A DNA stretch of 64,000 nt from Maricaulis sp. (GTDB taxonomy: Bacteria; Pseudomonadota; Alphaproteobacteria; Caulobacterales; Maricaulaceae), in assembly GCF_017643475.1 (NCBI RefSeq), contig NZ_JAEPNI010000001.1, forward strand, positions 1,178,001-1,242,000, read 5' to 3'. The notes beneath the pieces are model-generated. The model made no database searches. It had not been told where the DNA came from and saw nothing but the letters and a program-made list of their open reading frames with translations. This document shows, piece after piece, positions 8,566 to 18,747 of this stretch (position 1 is its first letter; every line of letters starts with the position of its first letter). The position numbers and the translations under genes were made by a program.

Positions 8566-10365
8566 GTGTTCTGGACTGGCGTTGACAGATTTGCAGGTGT
8601 TGAGACAAGCCAGGCGCCGGAACTGGCGCGGCGAATCCGTATCGCTGCAGCCTTTGCGCTTGTGCTTGCCTGCACGGCCTTCATCAACTCCATTATTCTA
8701 ACGGTGACAGGGCAAGGGCGCCCTGGCATGGCCGAGCTTGGACTGGCTTCCGGTGTGTTGTCAGTCATCATTGGTTTGTCCGGAATTCGTCTGCGTCGGC
8801 CCAATCTGACCATTGGTTTTATCCTCCTGATCACGATGCTGGTTTTTGTCGCGACAGCGTGGGGAAACCGAGGCGGTTTCCCGCCGGCTGCCGCCTACGT
8901 ACCGGGCATTGTGCTGGGCGCTTATATCGCCTGGGGCTGGCGTGCCGCCGTTGGCGCGATCCTGCCGGTCGGGATATTCTACGGGCTTGTCCTGAAATGG
9001 GGTGCGGAATTCCGCGGTACAGAGCTGCAATATGATGCCAGTTTCATGCTGCCGGCACTGGTGATCGCCGCGATCATGGCCAGCGTCTGGATCGTGTTTT
9101 TCGGCTCCCTGATCCGCCAATCCTCTACAGAAAGTGCCCGGGCGTTGGAAGAGAAGAACGAAGCGCTTCAGGAGGCGCTGGACCGGGCCGAGGCGGCGAA
9201 CCGTGCCAAGTCGGAATTCCTCGCCAATATGGGTCACGAGATCCGCACGCCACTCAATGGCGTTCTGGGCATGACGCGTGTCATGCTGCATGAAGGCGCG
9301 CCGGACAGCGAGGCCCGCAAACGCCTCGAACTGGTCAATGCGTCAGGCGAGAACCTGCTGGAATTGCTCAATGACGTGCTCGACCTGTCGGAGATCGAAG
9401 CAGGTGGGCTGCGGTTCGAGGAGCGCAGCTTCAACCTGTCCGATTTGCTCAAGGCTACCTGCGAGCCGTGGCGGACCCAGGCGGAGGAGAAGGGGCTGAA
9501 ATTCGTGCTGGATGTCGAGCGGATTGAATACCCCGTTCTAAGGGGCGATGTCGTGCGCCTGCGTCAGGTACTCAATAACCTGTTGTCCAACGCGCTGAAA
9601 TTCACCCATCGCGGGTCCATTACATTCGCTGTCGACCAGCGCGAGATGGCGGATGGTCATATCGAAACCTGGCTTGATGTCGAGGATACCGGTGTTGGTA
9701 TTCCCTCAGACAAACAGGCGCGGATTTTCGAGGCGTTCAGCCAGGTCGACACATCCATCAAGCGCCAGTACGGCGGTACCGGGCTGGGCCTGGCGATTTG
9801 CGACAAGCTGGTCAATGCGATGGGTGGAAAAATCCATCTGCGCAGCGCCATCGGCCAGGGGACGAGTTTCAAGGTCTCCCTGCAGAACCGCCCCGCCGCA
9901 GTGACCGAGCTCGCCGGCACGCCGAGCGAGGAAACTCCGGTTGTTATCCGGGAGGGGTTCCGCCTCTTGCTGGTCGATGATGTGGCGACCAATCAGCTGG
10001 TGTTGCGCGCCATGGTCCAGAATGCGGTTGAGGCCGACGACATGGTCATCGAGGTCGCTTCAGGCGGCCGGGAGGCCATCAACATGGCTTCGCTCAATGC
10101 GTTCGACATGATCCTGATGGACATCCAGATGCCAGAGATGGACGGGGTCACCGCCATGAAATGCATCCACGAAGTCCCGTCCTGCGCCCATACCCGCATC
10201 GTGGCCGTAACCGCGCTGGCGTCCGACGAGCACGAACAGCAGCTGCGGGCAGCCGGTTTCTCTGACTATCTCGCAAAGCCGGTTGGTATTGACGGCCTGT
10301 GTCAGGTTTTCCGCCGCATGGTCGAGGACGAGACTGTCAGGCGGACGGCCGCCGCGGCCGGCTAG
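8566..10365 (+). CDS. Hybrid sensor histidine kinase with multi-helix membrane sensor and receiver
   Basis: This 599-residue protein begins with about six membrane helices (residues 25-185), then a short coiled linker (185-215). HisKA follows with [10 protein letters not shown] (His224), then HATPase motifs ([26 protein letters not shown]) and a receiver with VDD and Asp519 in [11 protein letters not shown]. The membrane part resembles integral-membrane sensory modules in general; I cannot name the family. GTG 8566 is the start because GGGAGG ends five bases upstream. Its 3' end is convergent with the next gene and the two stop codons overlap in the tetranucleotide CTAG (10362-10365). Output proteins are not adjacent; the upstream STAS protein is the only candidate partner in context. 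Confidence 0.9.
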   Translation: MFWTGVDRFAGVETSQAPELARRIRIAAAFALVLACTAFINSIILTVTGQGRPGMAELGLASGVLSVIIGLSGIRLRRPNLTIGFILLITMLVFVATAWGNRGGFPPAAAYVPGIVLGAYIAWGWRAAVGAILPVGIFYGLVLKWGAEFRGTELQYDASFMLPALVIAAIMASVWIVFFGSLIRQSSTESARALEEKNEALQEALDRAEAANRAKSEFLANMGHEIRTPLNGVLGMTRVMLHEGAPDSEARKRLELVNASGENLLELLNDVLDLSEIEAGGLRFEERSFNLSDLLKATCEPWRTQAEEKGLKFVLDVERIEYPVLRGDVVRLRQVLNNLLSNALKFTHRGSITFAVDQREMADGHIETWLDVEDTGVGIPSDKQARIFEAFSQVDTSIKRQYGGTGLGLAICDKLVNAMGGKIHLRSAIGQGTSFKVSLQNRPAAVTELAGTPSEETPVVIREGFRLLLVDDVATNQLVLRAMVQNAVEADDMVIEVASGGREAINMASLNAFDMILMDIQMPEMDGVTAMKCIHEVPSCAHTRIVAVTALASDEHEQQLRAAGFSDYLAKPVGIDGLCQVFRRMVEDETVRRTAAAAG

Positions 10366-11912
10366 ATTTCCGCCACGATGGTCTGAGGGCCGCCGGCCTT
10401 GAGGGCGCGCACCAGGGCTTCATCAAACTCGCCGGCCGTCCGGGCGGTTTGAGCGGGAACGCCAAAGCCTTCGGAGATCTTCACCCAGTCCATTTTCGGA
10501 TTGTCCAGCGACAGCATTTGCTGGGCCGCGGGTCCCGGTTCGCCGGCGCCGACACGTGCCAACTCGAAATTCAGCACCAGGTAGGAGTGGTTGGCGAAGA
10601 CGACATTGATGACGTTGAGGTTTTCGCGGGCCTGGGTCCACAGGGCCTGCAATGTGTAGGCGGCGGCACCATCTCCGCAGAGGGCGAAGATCTGCTGATC
10701 CGGGCAGGCGAGAGCTGCGCCCACGGCCTGGGGCATGCCGGAGCCCAGTGATCCGCCCGTGAGGCATAGCCAGTCATGGCGTGGGCCGGAGGTCAGCCAG
10801 GGAAAGACACCCATGCCCGAGGTGGTGGCATCATCACAGATCACGCTGTCCTCGGGCATGTGGCGCATCAGCGAGATACCGACAAATCCCGGGTTGAGTT
10901 CGGCTTCCGGGAAGAGTTTGGGGGCCTGCGCCTTCTTCGGAACAACCGGGCGGGCTGGCGCGCCGAAACGATCCGCGAGTGCTGAGAGCGCTGCGACGGT
11001 GTCACCCTCAGGGCCACCGAGCGGAACGACCGGAACGCCTTCCGGCGCAAACTCGCTGCGCTCGCCTGGATAAGCGAAAAAGGCGACAGGGGCCTTGGTG
11101 CCGGCGACGATCAACAGGTCGGCGTCTTTGAGTTCCTCCATCGCCTCGGCACCGAGATAACTCAGGCGTTTTGGCGCAATCCGGCCGTGGCCGCGCGCGA
11201 TGCGGGCTATGAATGTATCCATGAAGAGTTTGGCGCCGGTGGCTTCGGCCAGGCGTCCGGCGGCCTCCAACCCGTCATCCAGACAGGCGTTGGAGCCGAG
11301 CAGGATGTGCGGGTTCTCGGCATTCTTGAGCGCCTCCTCGGCCGCATCGATGAGGATCGCGTCCACGGGCTGAAGCCCGGGCATCTCCTGGCTCTCGATG
11401 ACGTCCGGTTCTGCATCCGACCAGGCGCAATCCGCCGGCAGGACGAGGCTGGCTACTCCGGGCTCGGGGCCATAGGACTGGCGCACGGCCTCCACGGCCA
11501 GGGTGGACAGTTCGCCAGGAGAGGTGACCTGCCCGACCCAGCGCGACATGGGGGCGACAACCCCGTCGATATCACTGGTCAGCGGCGCATCATGTTCCAG
11601 GTGATACTGGGCATGATCCCCGACGATATTCACCACTGGCGCGTGTGCACGGCGGGCATTGTGCAGATTGGCCAGGCCGTTGGCTGCGCCCGGTCCGAGA
11701 TGCAGCAGAGTCGCCGCGGGTCTTCCCGACATGCGCGCATAACCGTCTGCGGCACCCGTCGCCACGCCTTCAAACAGACACAGGACAGACTTCATGCCGT
11801 CCACACGATCCAGCGCTGCCACCATGTGCATTTCCGAGGTGCCCGGATTGGTGAAACAGGTATCGACGCCCTGGTTGATCAGGGTGCGCACAAGGCTTTC
11901 GGCTGCAAACAT
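10362..11912 (-). CDS. ThDP-dependent enzyme of the acetolactate synthase / benzoylformate decarboxylase superfamily
   Basis: This 516-residue protein has the three-domain ThDP enzyme layout. The N-terminal Pyr domain carries the cofactor-activating Glu in [19 protein letters not shown] and a [20 protein letters not shown] segment. A central domain follows, then a C-terminal PP domain with [20 protein letters not shown] and the downstream Asn that completes the ThDP motif. It is usually annotated as an acetolactate synthase large subunit, but no small subunit is present. The pairing with an FMN alpha-hydroxyacid dehydrogenase (stop only 12 bases upstream of this start) suggests a 2-oxoacid decarboxylase, as in the mandelate pathway (MdlB-MdlC). 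That is inference. AAGGAG precedes the ATG and spans the upstream stop, so translation may be coupled. Confidence 0.85.
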   Translation of the reverse strand: MFAAESLVRTLINQGVDTCFTNPGTSEMHMVAALDRVDGMKSVLCLFEGVATGAADGYARMSGRPAATLLHLGPGAANGLANLHNARRAHAPVVNIVGDHAQYHLEHDAPLTSDIDGVVAPMSRWVGQVTSPGELSTLAVEAVRQSYGPEPGVASLVLPADCAWSDAEPDVIESQEMPGLQPVDAILIDAAEEALKNAENPHILLGSNACLDDGLEAAGRLAEATGAKLFMDTFIARIARGHGRIAPKRLSYLGAEAMEELKDADLLIVAGTKAPVAFFAYPGERSEFAPEGVPVVPLGGPEGDTVAALSALADRFGAPARPVVPKKAQAPKLFPEAELNPGFVGISLMRHMPEDSVICDDATTSGMGVFPWLTSGPRHDWLCLTGGSLGSGMPQAVGAALACPDQQIFALCGDGAAAYTLQALWTQARENLNVINVVFANHSYLVLNFELARVGAGEPGPAAQQMLSLDNPKMDWVKISEGFGVPAQTARTAGEFDEALVRALKAGGPQTIVAEI

Positions 11913-11924
11913 CGGAGCGCTCCT

Positions 11925-13067
11925 TTACGGGCGGCGGACAAAGTCTGTTGTGAGATCTGAGAGTTTGGCGACGCCGGTCAAGGCCATGTCGCGTTCCAGG
12001 CTGGTCATCAGGAAGTCCAGCGCACGGGTGACGCCGGCTTCACCGGCCGCGCCGAGCCCGTAGAGATAGGGCCGCCCGACCGCCACCGCTGTGGCGCCCA
12101 GGGCGATTGCCTTGATCATATCCGTCCCGCGCCGCACGCCGCCATCCAGAATGATGTCCGCACGGCCGCGAACAGCCGCGACGATCTCCGGCAGCGTGTC
12201 GATGGTTGCGGGCGAGGTGTCCAGCTGGCGTCCACCGTGATTGGAGATCCAGACCGCATCGGCGCCAGCGTCCAGACAACGGCGTGCATCATCGGCGCGG
12301 CATATGCCCTTGATGGCGAACGGTCCGCCCCAGACCTCTTTCATCCATCGGGCGTCCTCCCAGGTGACCGTGCGGTCGAACTGGGAGTTCAGGAATTCGA
12401 TAATCCCCATGCCGCCGGTGTCCATGTCGGCCCAGTTGGCAGCGGCGATCTCGGGCGAGGTCAGCATGTCCGTCAGATAGCCCGGCCGGGCGAGCACCTG
12501 GCTGACCGTCCTGGCATTGATCTTTGGCGGGATGGTGAAAGCGTTGACATGATCGCGTTCGCGATTGCCAGCCACCGGGACATCGACCGTCAGGATAACG
12601 CCGGTAAAACCCGCGGCCCGGGCACGCTCGAGGGCCTTTTCCACGATGGCCCGGTCCTTCCAGACATAGACCTGGAACCATTTCGGCCCGTCGGTCAGCT
12701 CGGCCACGCGTTCGATCGTGGTCGAGCCGAGGGTGGAGAGGCAGTAGATCAGCCCGGCTTTCCGGGCGGCGCGCGCAACCGCGCTCTCACCGCCCTTGGG
12801 ATGGAAGAGGCGCTGGGCGGCCGTCGGTGTCACCACGATGGGGGCCGCGCTGTCAGCGCCCATCACCGAGGTGCGCATGTCGATCTCGGAGACATCGACC
12901 AGCGTCTTGAAATTCAGCTTGTAGTCGGCATAGCGCCCGGGATTGTCCCGCAGCGTGACCTCGTCATCCGCTCCGCCATCAATATAGTCGAACACCATGC
13001 GCGGCAGTCGCTTGCGCGCCAGCTCTCGCAAATCGCTGATATTGTGAGCAGAAGAGAGGGACCCCAT
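11925..13067 (-). CDS. FMN-dependent alpha-hydroxyacid dehydrogenase/oxidase (LldD/MdlB family)
   Basis: This 380-residue protein is the standard length for the FMN alpha-hydroxyacid oxidase family, which oxidises L-lactate, mandelate or similar 2-hydroxyacids to 2-oxoacids. Landmarks are RMVFDYIDGGADDE near the N-terminus, TPTAAQRLFHPKGE-type FMN contacts, YCLSTLGSTTIE, FQVYVWKDR, and the active-site block SNHGGRQLD (catalytic His) followed by DGGVRRGTDMIKA and GRPYLYGL. The ATG at 13067 matches family N-termini; the upstream in-frame extension to 13142 looks spurious. The ThDP enzyme directly downstream suggests oxidation followed by decarboxylation of one substrate. L-lactate dehydrogenase remains the simplest alternative. 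Confidence 0.88.
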   Translation of the reverse strand: MGSLSSAHNISDLRELARKRLPRMVFDYIDGGADDEVTLRDNPGRYADYKLNFKTLVDVSEIDMRTSVMGADSAAPIVVTPTAAQRLFHPKGGESAVARAARKAGLIYCLSTLGSTTIERVAELTDGPKWFQVYVWKDRAIVEKALERARAAGFTGVILTVDVPVAGNRERDHVNAFTIPPKINARTVSQVLARPGYLTDMLTSPEIAAANWADMDTGGMGIIEFLNSQFDRTVTWEDARWMKEVWGGPFAIKGICRADDARRCLDAGADAVWISNHGGRQLDTSPATIDTLPEIVAAVRGRADIILDGGVRRGTDMIKAIALGATAVAVGRPYLYGLGAAGEAGVTRALDFLMTSLERDMALTGVAKLSDLTTDFVRRP

Positions 13068-13301
13068 GGCGGTGAAGTTCGCCCGTGGAAGGGTGCGGGT
13101 CAAGCACTGAGTCCTCGGGCGTTCACAGGCCGATTTGACCACGAAGCGTGTTGCCTCGCTTGGACAGAGGGCTATCGACCATGGGCATTCGTGGTGAAGA
13201 CATCGTTGTCAGTCGGTTTGAGTTCTGTTCTAACGCTGGCGTTCGGTCGTTGAACTGGCAGGGGAAGCCGGTCGACGACCTGACGGATCCGGGGGGAAAT
13301 C

Positions 13302-13925
13302 ATGTTTGTAAGTGTGTTTGCGTCAATCATCGCTCTGTGGGCGGGCGGTATCGAGCAGGGCTGGGTTGAATCAGAGCCATCCCGTGTCGGTTGGGAAGAG
13401 GGGCGCGATGTTGGTCGATACGCGGGTGACTGGATTGATGTCTGGAGCTATGCCGCCGAAGACCGATGGCGTCTTCGCGAAATCTCGAATGAGCATGTGA
13501 ACTGGTATCTTTACACATCACCATCCGGGCGAACGAGCGATCGGGTCAGAGGTACTGTGTCACCGACAGGCGCGGGCGATTCCTGTGAAGTGTTCCAATT
13601 CTACATGAAACCTCCGCGCCACTGGTACTACTCGGGCGGCGAGGTGCGAGCCACGGTTCACAGGACCGGGATGTTCGATTGTAATCGGGGGGTGGAGGTC
13701 TCCTCCTTTCAAGTTATCGCGTTTGACCCGGACCAGCCTGAGGTGGCGTGCCTGGTCGCCGATCTGGACGGCGAATTGCTGGACACACCGCTGCAGCGAG
13801 CGCAGCAGATTGCCGAGGAATTTGCGGTCGACTGGAATTGTGCGACCGACGAAACAATCTTTTTCGGCAATGAGCAGCAATCAAGCCTCGACGAGATTCT
13901 CGACGCTCGCAGGACGGCCCGGTAG
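13302..13925 (+). CDS. Hypothetical secreted or membrane-anchored protein
   Basis: This 207-residue protein matches no family I recognise. It opens with a short hydrophobic stretch (residues 2-16, FVSVFASIIALWAGG), then a Trp/Tyr/Glu-rich body with two widely spaced Cys (around SCEVF and FDCNRG), a later VACLV and an acidic C-terminus. The ATG at 13302 has a good ribosome binding site (GGGGGGAAA). Codon use and residue mix look protein-like but less biased than its neighbours. It is convergent with the RND transporter gene that ends 36 bases away. A small extracytoplasmic protein is plausible; no function is claimed. Confidence 0.6.
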   Translation: MFVSVFASIIALWAGGIEQGWVESEPSRVGWEEGRDVGRYAGDWIDVWSYAAEDRWRLREISNEHVNWYLYTSPSGRTSDRVRGTVSPTGAGDSCEVFQFYMKPPRHWYYSGGEVRATVHRTGMFDCNRGVEVSSFQVIAFDPDQPEVACLVADLDGELLDTPLQRAQQIAEEFAVDWNCATDETIFFGNEQQSSLDEILDARRTAR

Positions 13926-13960
13926 TCCCGGGGAAACATTCGTTCGAGCGGAGGCTGAAA

Positions 13961-16900
13961 CTATTCAGCCTCCACCGCTTCCACCGGTCGCTCCGCCCGG
14001 ACCCCGAAAAACAGCGCATAGATCGTCGGGACGGCGATCATGGTCAGGATCGTCGCGAAGGCGAGGCCGCCGATAATGGTCACCGCCATGGCCTGGAAGA
14101 AGGCGTCGAACAACAGCGGTGTCATGCCCAGGATGGTGGTTGAAGCGGCCAGCAGGACCGGGCGCAAGCGGCTGACTGAGCCGTCGCGCACAGCGTCGAC
14201 CGGCACCGCGCCCTCGCGGATACGGGCATCGATTTCATCCACGAGCACAATGGCATTCTTGATCAGCATGCCGGACAGCGACAGCAGGCCCAGCAGGGCC
14301 GTGAAGCTGAAAGCGACATTGGTCAGCAGCAGGCCGATGACCACGCCGTTCACAGACATGGGCACGATGGACCAGATAATCAGCGGCTGACGCACCTTGG
14401 CGAAGAGCATGAAGGAAATGGTCAGCATCACCACCAGGGTGAACGGCAGGGTGCCGCCCAGGGATTCGTTCGCTTGCGCGGAACTCTCGTATTCGCCGCC
14501 CCATTCCAGTGAATAGCCAGGCGGGATGTCCATCGCCTCGATGATCGGGCGGAAGCGGGCGAAACCCTCCATGGCCGTCTCATGCGGGTGCGGGTTGGCG
14601 CGGACAGAAATGGTGCGGACCCGGTCACGGCGCTGGATGAGGGCGTCCTCGGCCACGAGATCGAAACGCGAGACGACCTGGTTCATCGGCACATAGGTCT
14701 GTTGCGAGGAGCTCCAGACCAGACGGTCGAAGAGATCATCCACATCGGCACGCTCATTGAGCGGTGCACGGGCGATGATCGGGATCAGGTCCTCACCTTC
14801 ACGGAAGACGCCGACCTGGGCGCCATCGGTCGCGAAGACCAGGGCGTTGGCGATGTTTTCGCGGGTGATGCCGGCTGTGCGGGCGCGTTCCTCGATCACC
14901 TGGGGCCGGAAGGTCGTCGCGCGATTGCGCCAGTTGGTGCGGATATCGAGAACATCACCCTCGGCATGCAGGCGCGCCATAGCTTCCTCGGAAAGGGCGC
15001 GCAAAACATTGGCGTCCGGACCGGAGAAACGGGCTTCCAGCTTGGCGCCGCCGGGCGGTCCAAAGACAATCCGGTCGGCCCTGATGGAGACGTCGGGATA
15101 GGTGTCCCGCACGTGCGTAAGGATACGCTCGGCCAGTGGCGGGATGCTGTCCAGGTCGGCCGTTTGCACGATGATCTGGCCATAGGACGCGCTGGGTTGT
15201 TCCGCGTTGTAGGTCAGCATGAAACGCGTGGCGCCAGCACCGACAAAACTGTCAAACTGTTCGGTTTCCGGCTGTTCGGCAATGAAGCTGCCGACTTCGC
15301 GGATGGTCTGGTCGACGGTCAGGATGTCGGCGCCTTCGGGGTGCTCGATATTGACGAAGAACATCGGCGTATTGGTTTCCGGGAAGAAGGAATTTCGCAC
15401 CGAGCCAAACCCGACATAACAGGCGAGGGTGACGATCAGCAGACTGCCCAGGACCACCCAGCGTCGCTGCAGCGCCTGGCTGAGCAGGCCGCGATAGAAG
15501 GTGTACATGCCCCCGGCATAGACCGAGGCCTCGTCCTGGTCTTCTGCTGCCTTGGCAAGCGCCTGCTGGCGCTGGCTTTCAAACAGATGGAAGCCGACCA
15601 TGGGCACAACGGTGACGGCGAGTACCCAGCTGAGCAGCAGGGAAATGGCGATGACGGCGAAGAGCGAGAAGAGAAACTCGCCGGTGGAATCCGGGGAGAG
15701 GCCAATGCCGGCGAAGGCCATGATGCCGATGACGGTGGCGCCCAGCAGCGGCCATTGCGTCGACTTCACGGCATCTTCGGCCGCTGCGAGGCGAGGTTTG
15801 CCCCGTAACACCCCCGTCAGCATGCCCTCGGTCACCACGATGGCGTTATCGACCAGCATGCCCATGGCAATGATCAGCGCGCCCAGGGAGATGCGTTCCA
15901 TCTCCAGCGACATCATGTTCATGAAGAAAAGCGTGCCGGCGACCGTCAGGAAAAGCACCGTGCCTACGGTCAGGCCCGCGCGCCAGCCCATGAAGATACA
16001 CAGCACGCCGACCACGATAGCGACCGACATCAACAGATTGACCAGGAAGTCATTGATCGCGTTGTCGACAACGAGGTGCTGCTGATAGATCGGGTGCAGC
16101 TCGATACCCAGCGGCAGATCGGCTTCCAGCTCGGCGAGGCGCGCTTCCACCGCATTGCCGACATCCACGATATTGGCGGTGGTCTGGCCGGCGATACCCA
16201 GTGTAAAGGCGCGGGTATTGTTGTGGTAGATGATATTGTCAGGACGGTCCTGGCTGGAACGGGTGATCGTCGCGATGTCGGACAGGCGGATCGTCTCCGA
16301 TGTATTGCCGGGCGTGATCAGGATATTGTTGATCGCATCCACACCGGACAGGGTCTGCGGGATGTCCAGCCGGATATACCGACCGCCCAGCGGCGTTGAC
16401 CCGGAGACGACTACGGTGTTCTCGCGACCGATAGCCTGCAGCAAGCTCTCATAGGACAGGCCGAGCTGGGCCAGATTGTCCTGGGGGATGTCGATATAGA
16501 TGCGTTCATCCGGCTCGCCGTCGACCGAGACCTTGGCAACTCCGTCCACCACCAGCATTTCGCGTCGTAGTGTGCGCGCGATTTCCCGGATCATGTCGTC
16601 GGAAAAACCCTCAGCCGTAACAGCGTAGAAAATGCCGTAAGTGTCGCCGAAATCATCATAGACACGCGGGTTGGCAGCGCCTGGTGGCAGCATGGGTACG
16701 GTGTCGCGGATACGGGCCCGCAGCTTGGTCCACACGTCCGGCAGGTCGGCACTGTCGATCGTATCGTCGATTGTAATCTGGATTTCCGACATGCCGGGCG
16801 AGCTCTCCGAGTGGATCTCGGAGACTTCGGCCAATTGCTGGATGGCGATTTCCAGGCGTTCGGTGACTTCCTGTTCGACCTCCTGCGCATTGGCGCCGGG

Positions 16901-17074
16901 ATAGGGCGTGAAGACGATGGCCTGTTTGATCGTGAAGGCCGGATCCTCCAGGCGGCCGACATTGAAAAAGCCGTGCATGCCACCCAGCACACAGAAGAGA
17001 ATGACGATCCAGGTCAGGACCGGTTTCTCGATGGAGAGGCGGGCCAGGGACATGGCGGACGTGTTCTCGCTCAT
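13961..17074 (-). CDS. RND-family efflux permease (AcrB/HAE-like)
   Basis: This 1037-residue inner-membrane antiporter has the usual RND plan of twelve helices and two large periplasmic loops. The N-terminus (SIEKPVLTWIVILFCVLGG) is the first helix after a short cytoplasmic lead. The TM4 motif GMLVDNAIVVTEG keeps the first proton-relay Asp but has Asn where AcrB has a second Asp, as in several non-AcrB RND branches. The C-terminal half repeats the fold (SLSGMLIKNAIVLVDEID). ATG 17074 lies 10 bases after the stop of the adaptor gene with AAGAG upstream; an earlier in-frame ATG (17116) would overlap that gene. It is the third gene of a tetR-adaptor-pump operon, and no outer-membrane channel is encoded beside it. 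Substrate unknown. Confidence 0.93.
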   Translation of the reverse strand: MSENTSAMSLARLSIEKPVLTWIVILFCVLGGMHGFFNVGRLEDPAFTIKQAIVFTPYPGANAQEVEQEVTERLEIAIQQLAEVSEIHSESSPGMSEIQITIDDTIDSADLPDVWTKLRARIRDTVPMLPPGAANPRVYDDFGDTYGIFYAVTAEGFSDDMIREIARTLRREMLVVDGVAKVSVDGEPDERIYIDIPQDNLAQLGLSYESLLQAIGRENTVVVSGSTPLGGRYIRLDIPQTLSGVDAINNILITPGNTSETIRLSDIATITRSSQDRPDNIIYHNNTRAFTLGIAGQTTANIVDVGNAVEARLAELEADLPLGIELHPIYQQHLVVDNAINDFLVNLLMSVAIVVGVLCIFMGWRAGLTVGTVLFLTVAGTLFFMNMMSLEMERISLGALIIAMGMLVDNAIVVTEGMLTGVLRGKPRLAAAEDAVKSTQWPLLGATVIGIMAFAGIGLSPDSTGEFLFSLFAVIAISLLLSWVLAVTVVPMVGFHLFESQRQQALAKAAEDQDEASVYAGGMYTFYRGLLSQALQRRWVVLGSLLIVTLACYVGFGSVRNSFFPETNTPMFFVNIEHPEGADILTVDQTIREVGSFIAEQPETEQFDSFVGAGATRFMLTYNAEQPSASYGQIIVQTADLDSIPPLAERILTHVRDTYPDVSIRADRIVFGPPGGAKLEARFSGPDANVLRALSEEAMARLHAEGDVLDIRTNWRNRATTFRPQVIEERARTAGITRENIANALVFATDGAQVGVFREGEDLIPIIARAPLNERADVDDLFDRLVWSSSQQTYVPMNQVVSRFDLVAEDALIQRRDRVRTISVRANPHPHETAMEGFARFRPIIEAMDIPPGYSLEWGGEYESSAQANESLGGTLPFTLVVMLTISFMLFAKVRQPLIIWSIVPMSVNGVVIGLLLTNVAFSFTALLGLLSLSGMLIKNAIVLVDEIDARIREGAVPVDAVRDGSVSRLRPVLLAASTTILGMTPLLFDAFFQAMAVTIIGGLAFATILTMIAVPTIYALFFGVRAERPVEAVEAE

Positions 17075-17084
17075 GATGTCGCTC

Positions 17085-18161
17085 TTATTGCGTGCGGCCG
17101 AAACGGGCCTGGTCATCGATCGGACGGACGGTCATGCCTTCCACCAGCGCATTGACGCCCGCCGTGACGATCTGCTCGCCTTCGGACAGACCCGCCAGGA
17201 TGGTCACGCTGTCACCGTGCACGCCGTTGGTTTCAACAGCACGACGTTCGACGTGATCCTCGGCAAATACCCAAACGAATGGCGAGCCGTCCGGGGCGTA
17301 GCCGATGGCGCGGATGGGCACGAGAATCTCGGCTTCGCCGCCATTGTCACGGTCAAACTCGGCCCACACGGTTGCGGTCATACCCGGCAGGATATTGGCA
17401 GGCAGATTGGCCGGCAGCGCCAGGATGGCGTGATACGTCTGGGACGCATTGTCTGGCTCGGCCACCATTTCGCGAAACTCCAGCGGGAAGGTCTGGTCCG
17501 GCAGGAAGGGGAAAGCCGCGCGGACAGAGATCACGTCGTCCGCATTCAGCGTGGCGACCATGTCTTCGGAGACGGGGATGTTGAGACGTAGTTCCGAAAC
17601 ATCCTGGATGCGCGCCACCGGCTGCCCGGGAGAAACGACGGTGAAGGTATCGACCAGGCGACGGCTGACAAGCCCGTCAAACGGCGCGGTCAGCGTAGCG
17701 TATTCGAGATTGCGGCTCGCGGTTTCCAGCGCCACCGAGCGCAGATCATATTGGGTCTGGGCACTGTCGAGTGCTGCCTGTGAAGCGATGCCGCGCTCGT
17801 GCAGTGTCTGCTGACGTTCCAGGTCCGTGCGAGCTTGTTGCAGCTGGACTCGCGCCTCGCGCTCGGCGCGGCGGAAATCCTCCAGGTCCAGCTGGGCGAT
17901 GAGGTCGCCCGCTGCGATTTGCTGGCCTTCGGCGAGGGGCAGTTCAGCCAGCTGGCCGCCGACCTGGAAGGCGATATCGACCGAGATGCGCGCTTCGACG
18001 CGTCCGACGAATTCGAACCGGCTTTGCGGGCTGGTGGTCTCAACCGTCTGCACGAGAACCCGGCGTGCCGGAGCCTCTTCGGTTTCCACAGGTTGGGAGC
18101 AGGCCGCCAGCAGGGCAAGCGGCGCGAGCAGGGATATCAGCGTCGTGCGGGGGGAGGTCAC
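17085..18161 (-). CDS. RND efflux periplasmic adaptor (membrane fusion protein), lipoprotein
   Basis: This 358-residue HlyD/AcrA-type adaptor bridges the RND pump to an outer-membrane channel. Residues 1-21 form a lipoprotein signal with lipobox LLAAC. The lipoyl half-domains flank an alpha-hairpin: GRVEARISVDIAFQVGGQL, then a Gln/Arg/Glu-rich coiled coil (about 90-150), then the second half EYATLTAPFDGLVSRR. Beta-barrel and membrane-proximal domains follow. The gene starts at GTG 18161, whose GTGA overlaps the TGA of the tetR gene, so translation is coupled. It is 10 bases from the pump gene. It presumably works only with that pump and a channel encoded elsewhere. Confidence 0.92.
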   Translation of the reverse strand: MTSPRTTLISLLAPLALLAACSQPVETEEAPARRVLVQTVETTSPQSRFEFVGRVEARISVDIAFQVGGQLAELPLAEGQQIAAGDLIAQLDLEDFRRAEREARVQLQQARTDLERQQTLHERGIASQAALDSAQTQYDLRSVALETASRNLEYATLTAPFDGLVSRRLVDTFTVVSPGQPVARIQDVSELRLNIPVSEDMVATLNADDVISVRAAFPFLPDQTFPLEFREMVAEPDNASQTYHAILALPANLPANILPGMTATVWAEFDRDNGGEAEILVPIRAIGYAPDGSPFVWVFAEDHVERRAVETNGVHGDSVTILAGLSEGEQIVTAGVNALVEGMTVRPIDDQARFGRTQ

Positions 18162-18727
18162 GCATACATCTCCGTCATCATCTGGATAAGTCGGGACTGG
18201 ACGGCTTCACGCTGGGCGTCGTCGACATAGTGAAGTCCGAGCAGGTCGGAAAAGTGCAGGCCGTCCATCGCCAGGAAGGCGATGAGGCCCAGGATCGGGT
18301 CGGGGGCGGGCGAGACGGCGTCAGCGACAATCTTCTCGATATAGTCACGGGCGCTGTCGAGGAGTTCTGGTTGTTCTGCCGAGGCGGCCAGGAGGGCAGA
18401 GCTGACATTGGTGTCCGGTTTGCGGTGGTGAACCATCGCCGAGATGATCGCCGGCAGGATCGGAGCGGACTTGTCCTCGGCCTCGCTGCGGGCGCCATCA
18501 ATCTTGACGGTGATGCCCTCCACCATGCGATCGACCATTGCCGCCAGCAGGGCGGTCTTGTTCGGGAAGTGATAGAGCACACCGCCCTTGGAATAGCCGC
18601 TTTCCACCACAACAGCGTCGATGGTCAGTCTGGATGAGCCATCACGGCCCACCACCGTTTCGGCGGCGTCGAGAATGGCTTCACGTGTATTCGGCTTGTT
18701 TTCGATCGGTGGCATCAGCTTACTCAT
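18158..18727 (-). CDS. TetR-family repressor of the efflux operon
   Basis: This 189-residue protein has an N-terminal TetR helix-turn-helix (TREAILDAAETVVGRDG...TIDAVVVESGYSKGGVLYHFPNK, about residues 13-60) and a helical ligand-binding C-terminus with a segment like the TetR_C-type domain. It heads the adaptor-pump operon and overlaps the adaptor gene by 4 nt. The ATG at 18727 is preferred over the open start at 18769, because the longer version would encode residues from inside the operator palindrome upstream. No clear ribosome binding site is seen. Binding to the two identical palindromes at 18748-18784, giving autorepression and repression of the pump until a ligand binds, is inferred from position and symmetry. 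Confidence 0.9.
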   Translation of the reverse strand: MSKLMPPIENKPNTREAILDAAETVVGRDGSSRLTIDAVVVESGYSKGGVLYHFPNKTALLAAMVDRMVEGITVKIDGARSEAEDKSAPILPAIISAMVHHRKPDTNVSSALLAASAEQPELLDSARDYIEKIVADAVSPAPDPILGLIAFLAMDGLHFSDLLGLHYVDDAQREAVQSRLIQMMTEMYA

Positions 18728-18747
18728 TGTTGTTGCAATGCACATAA

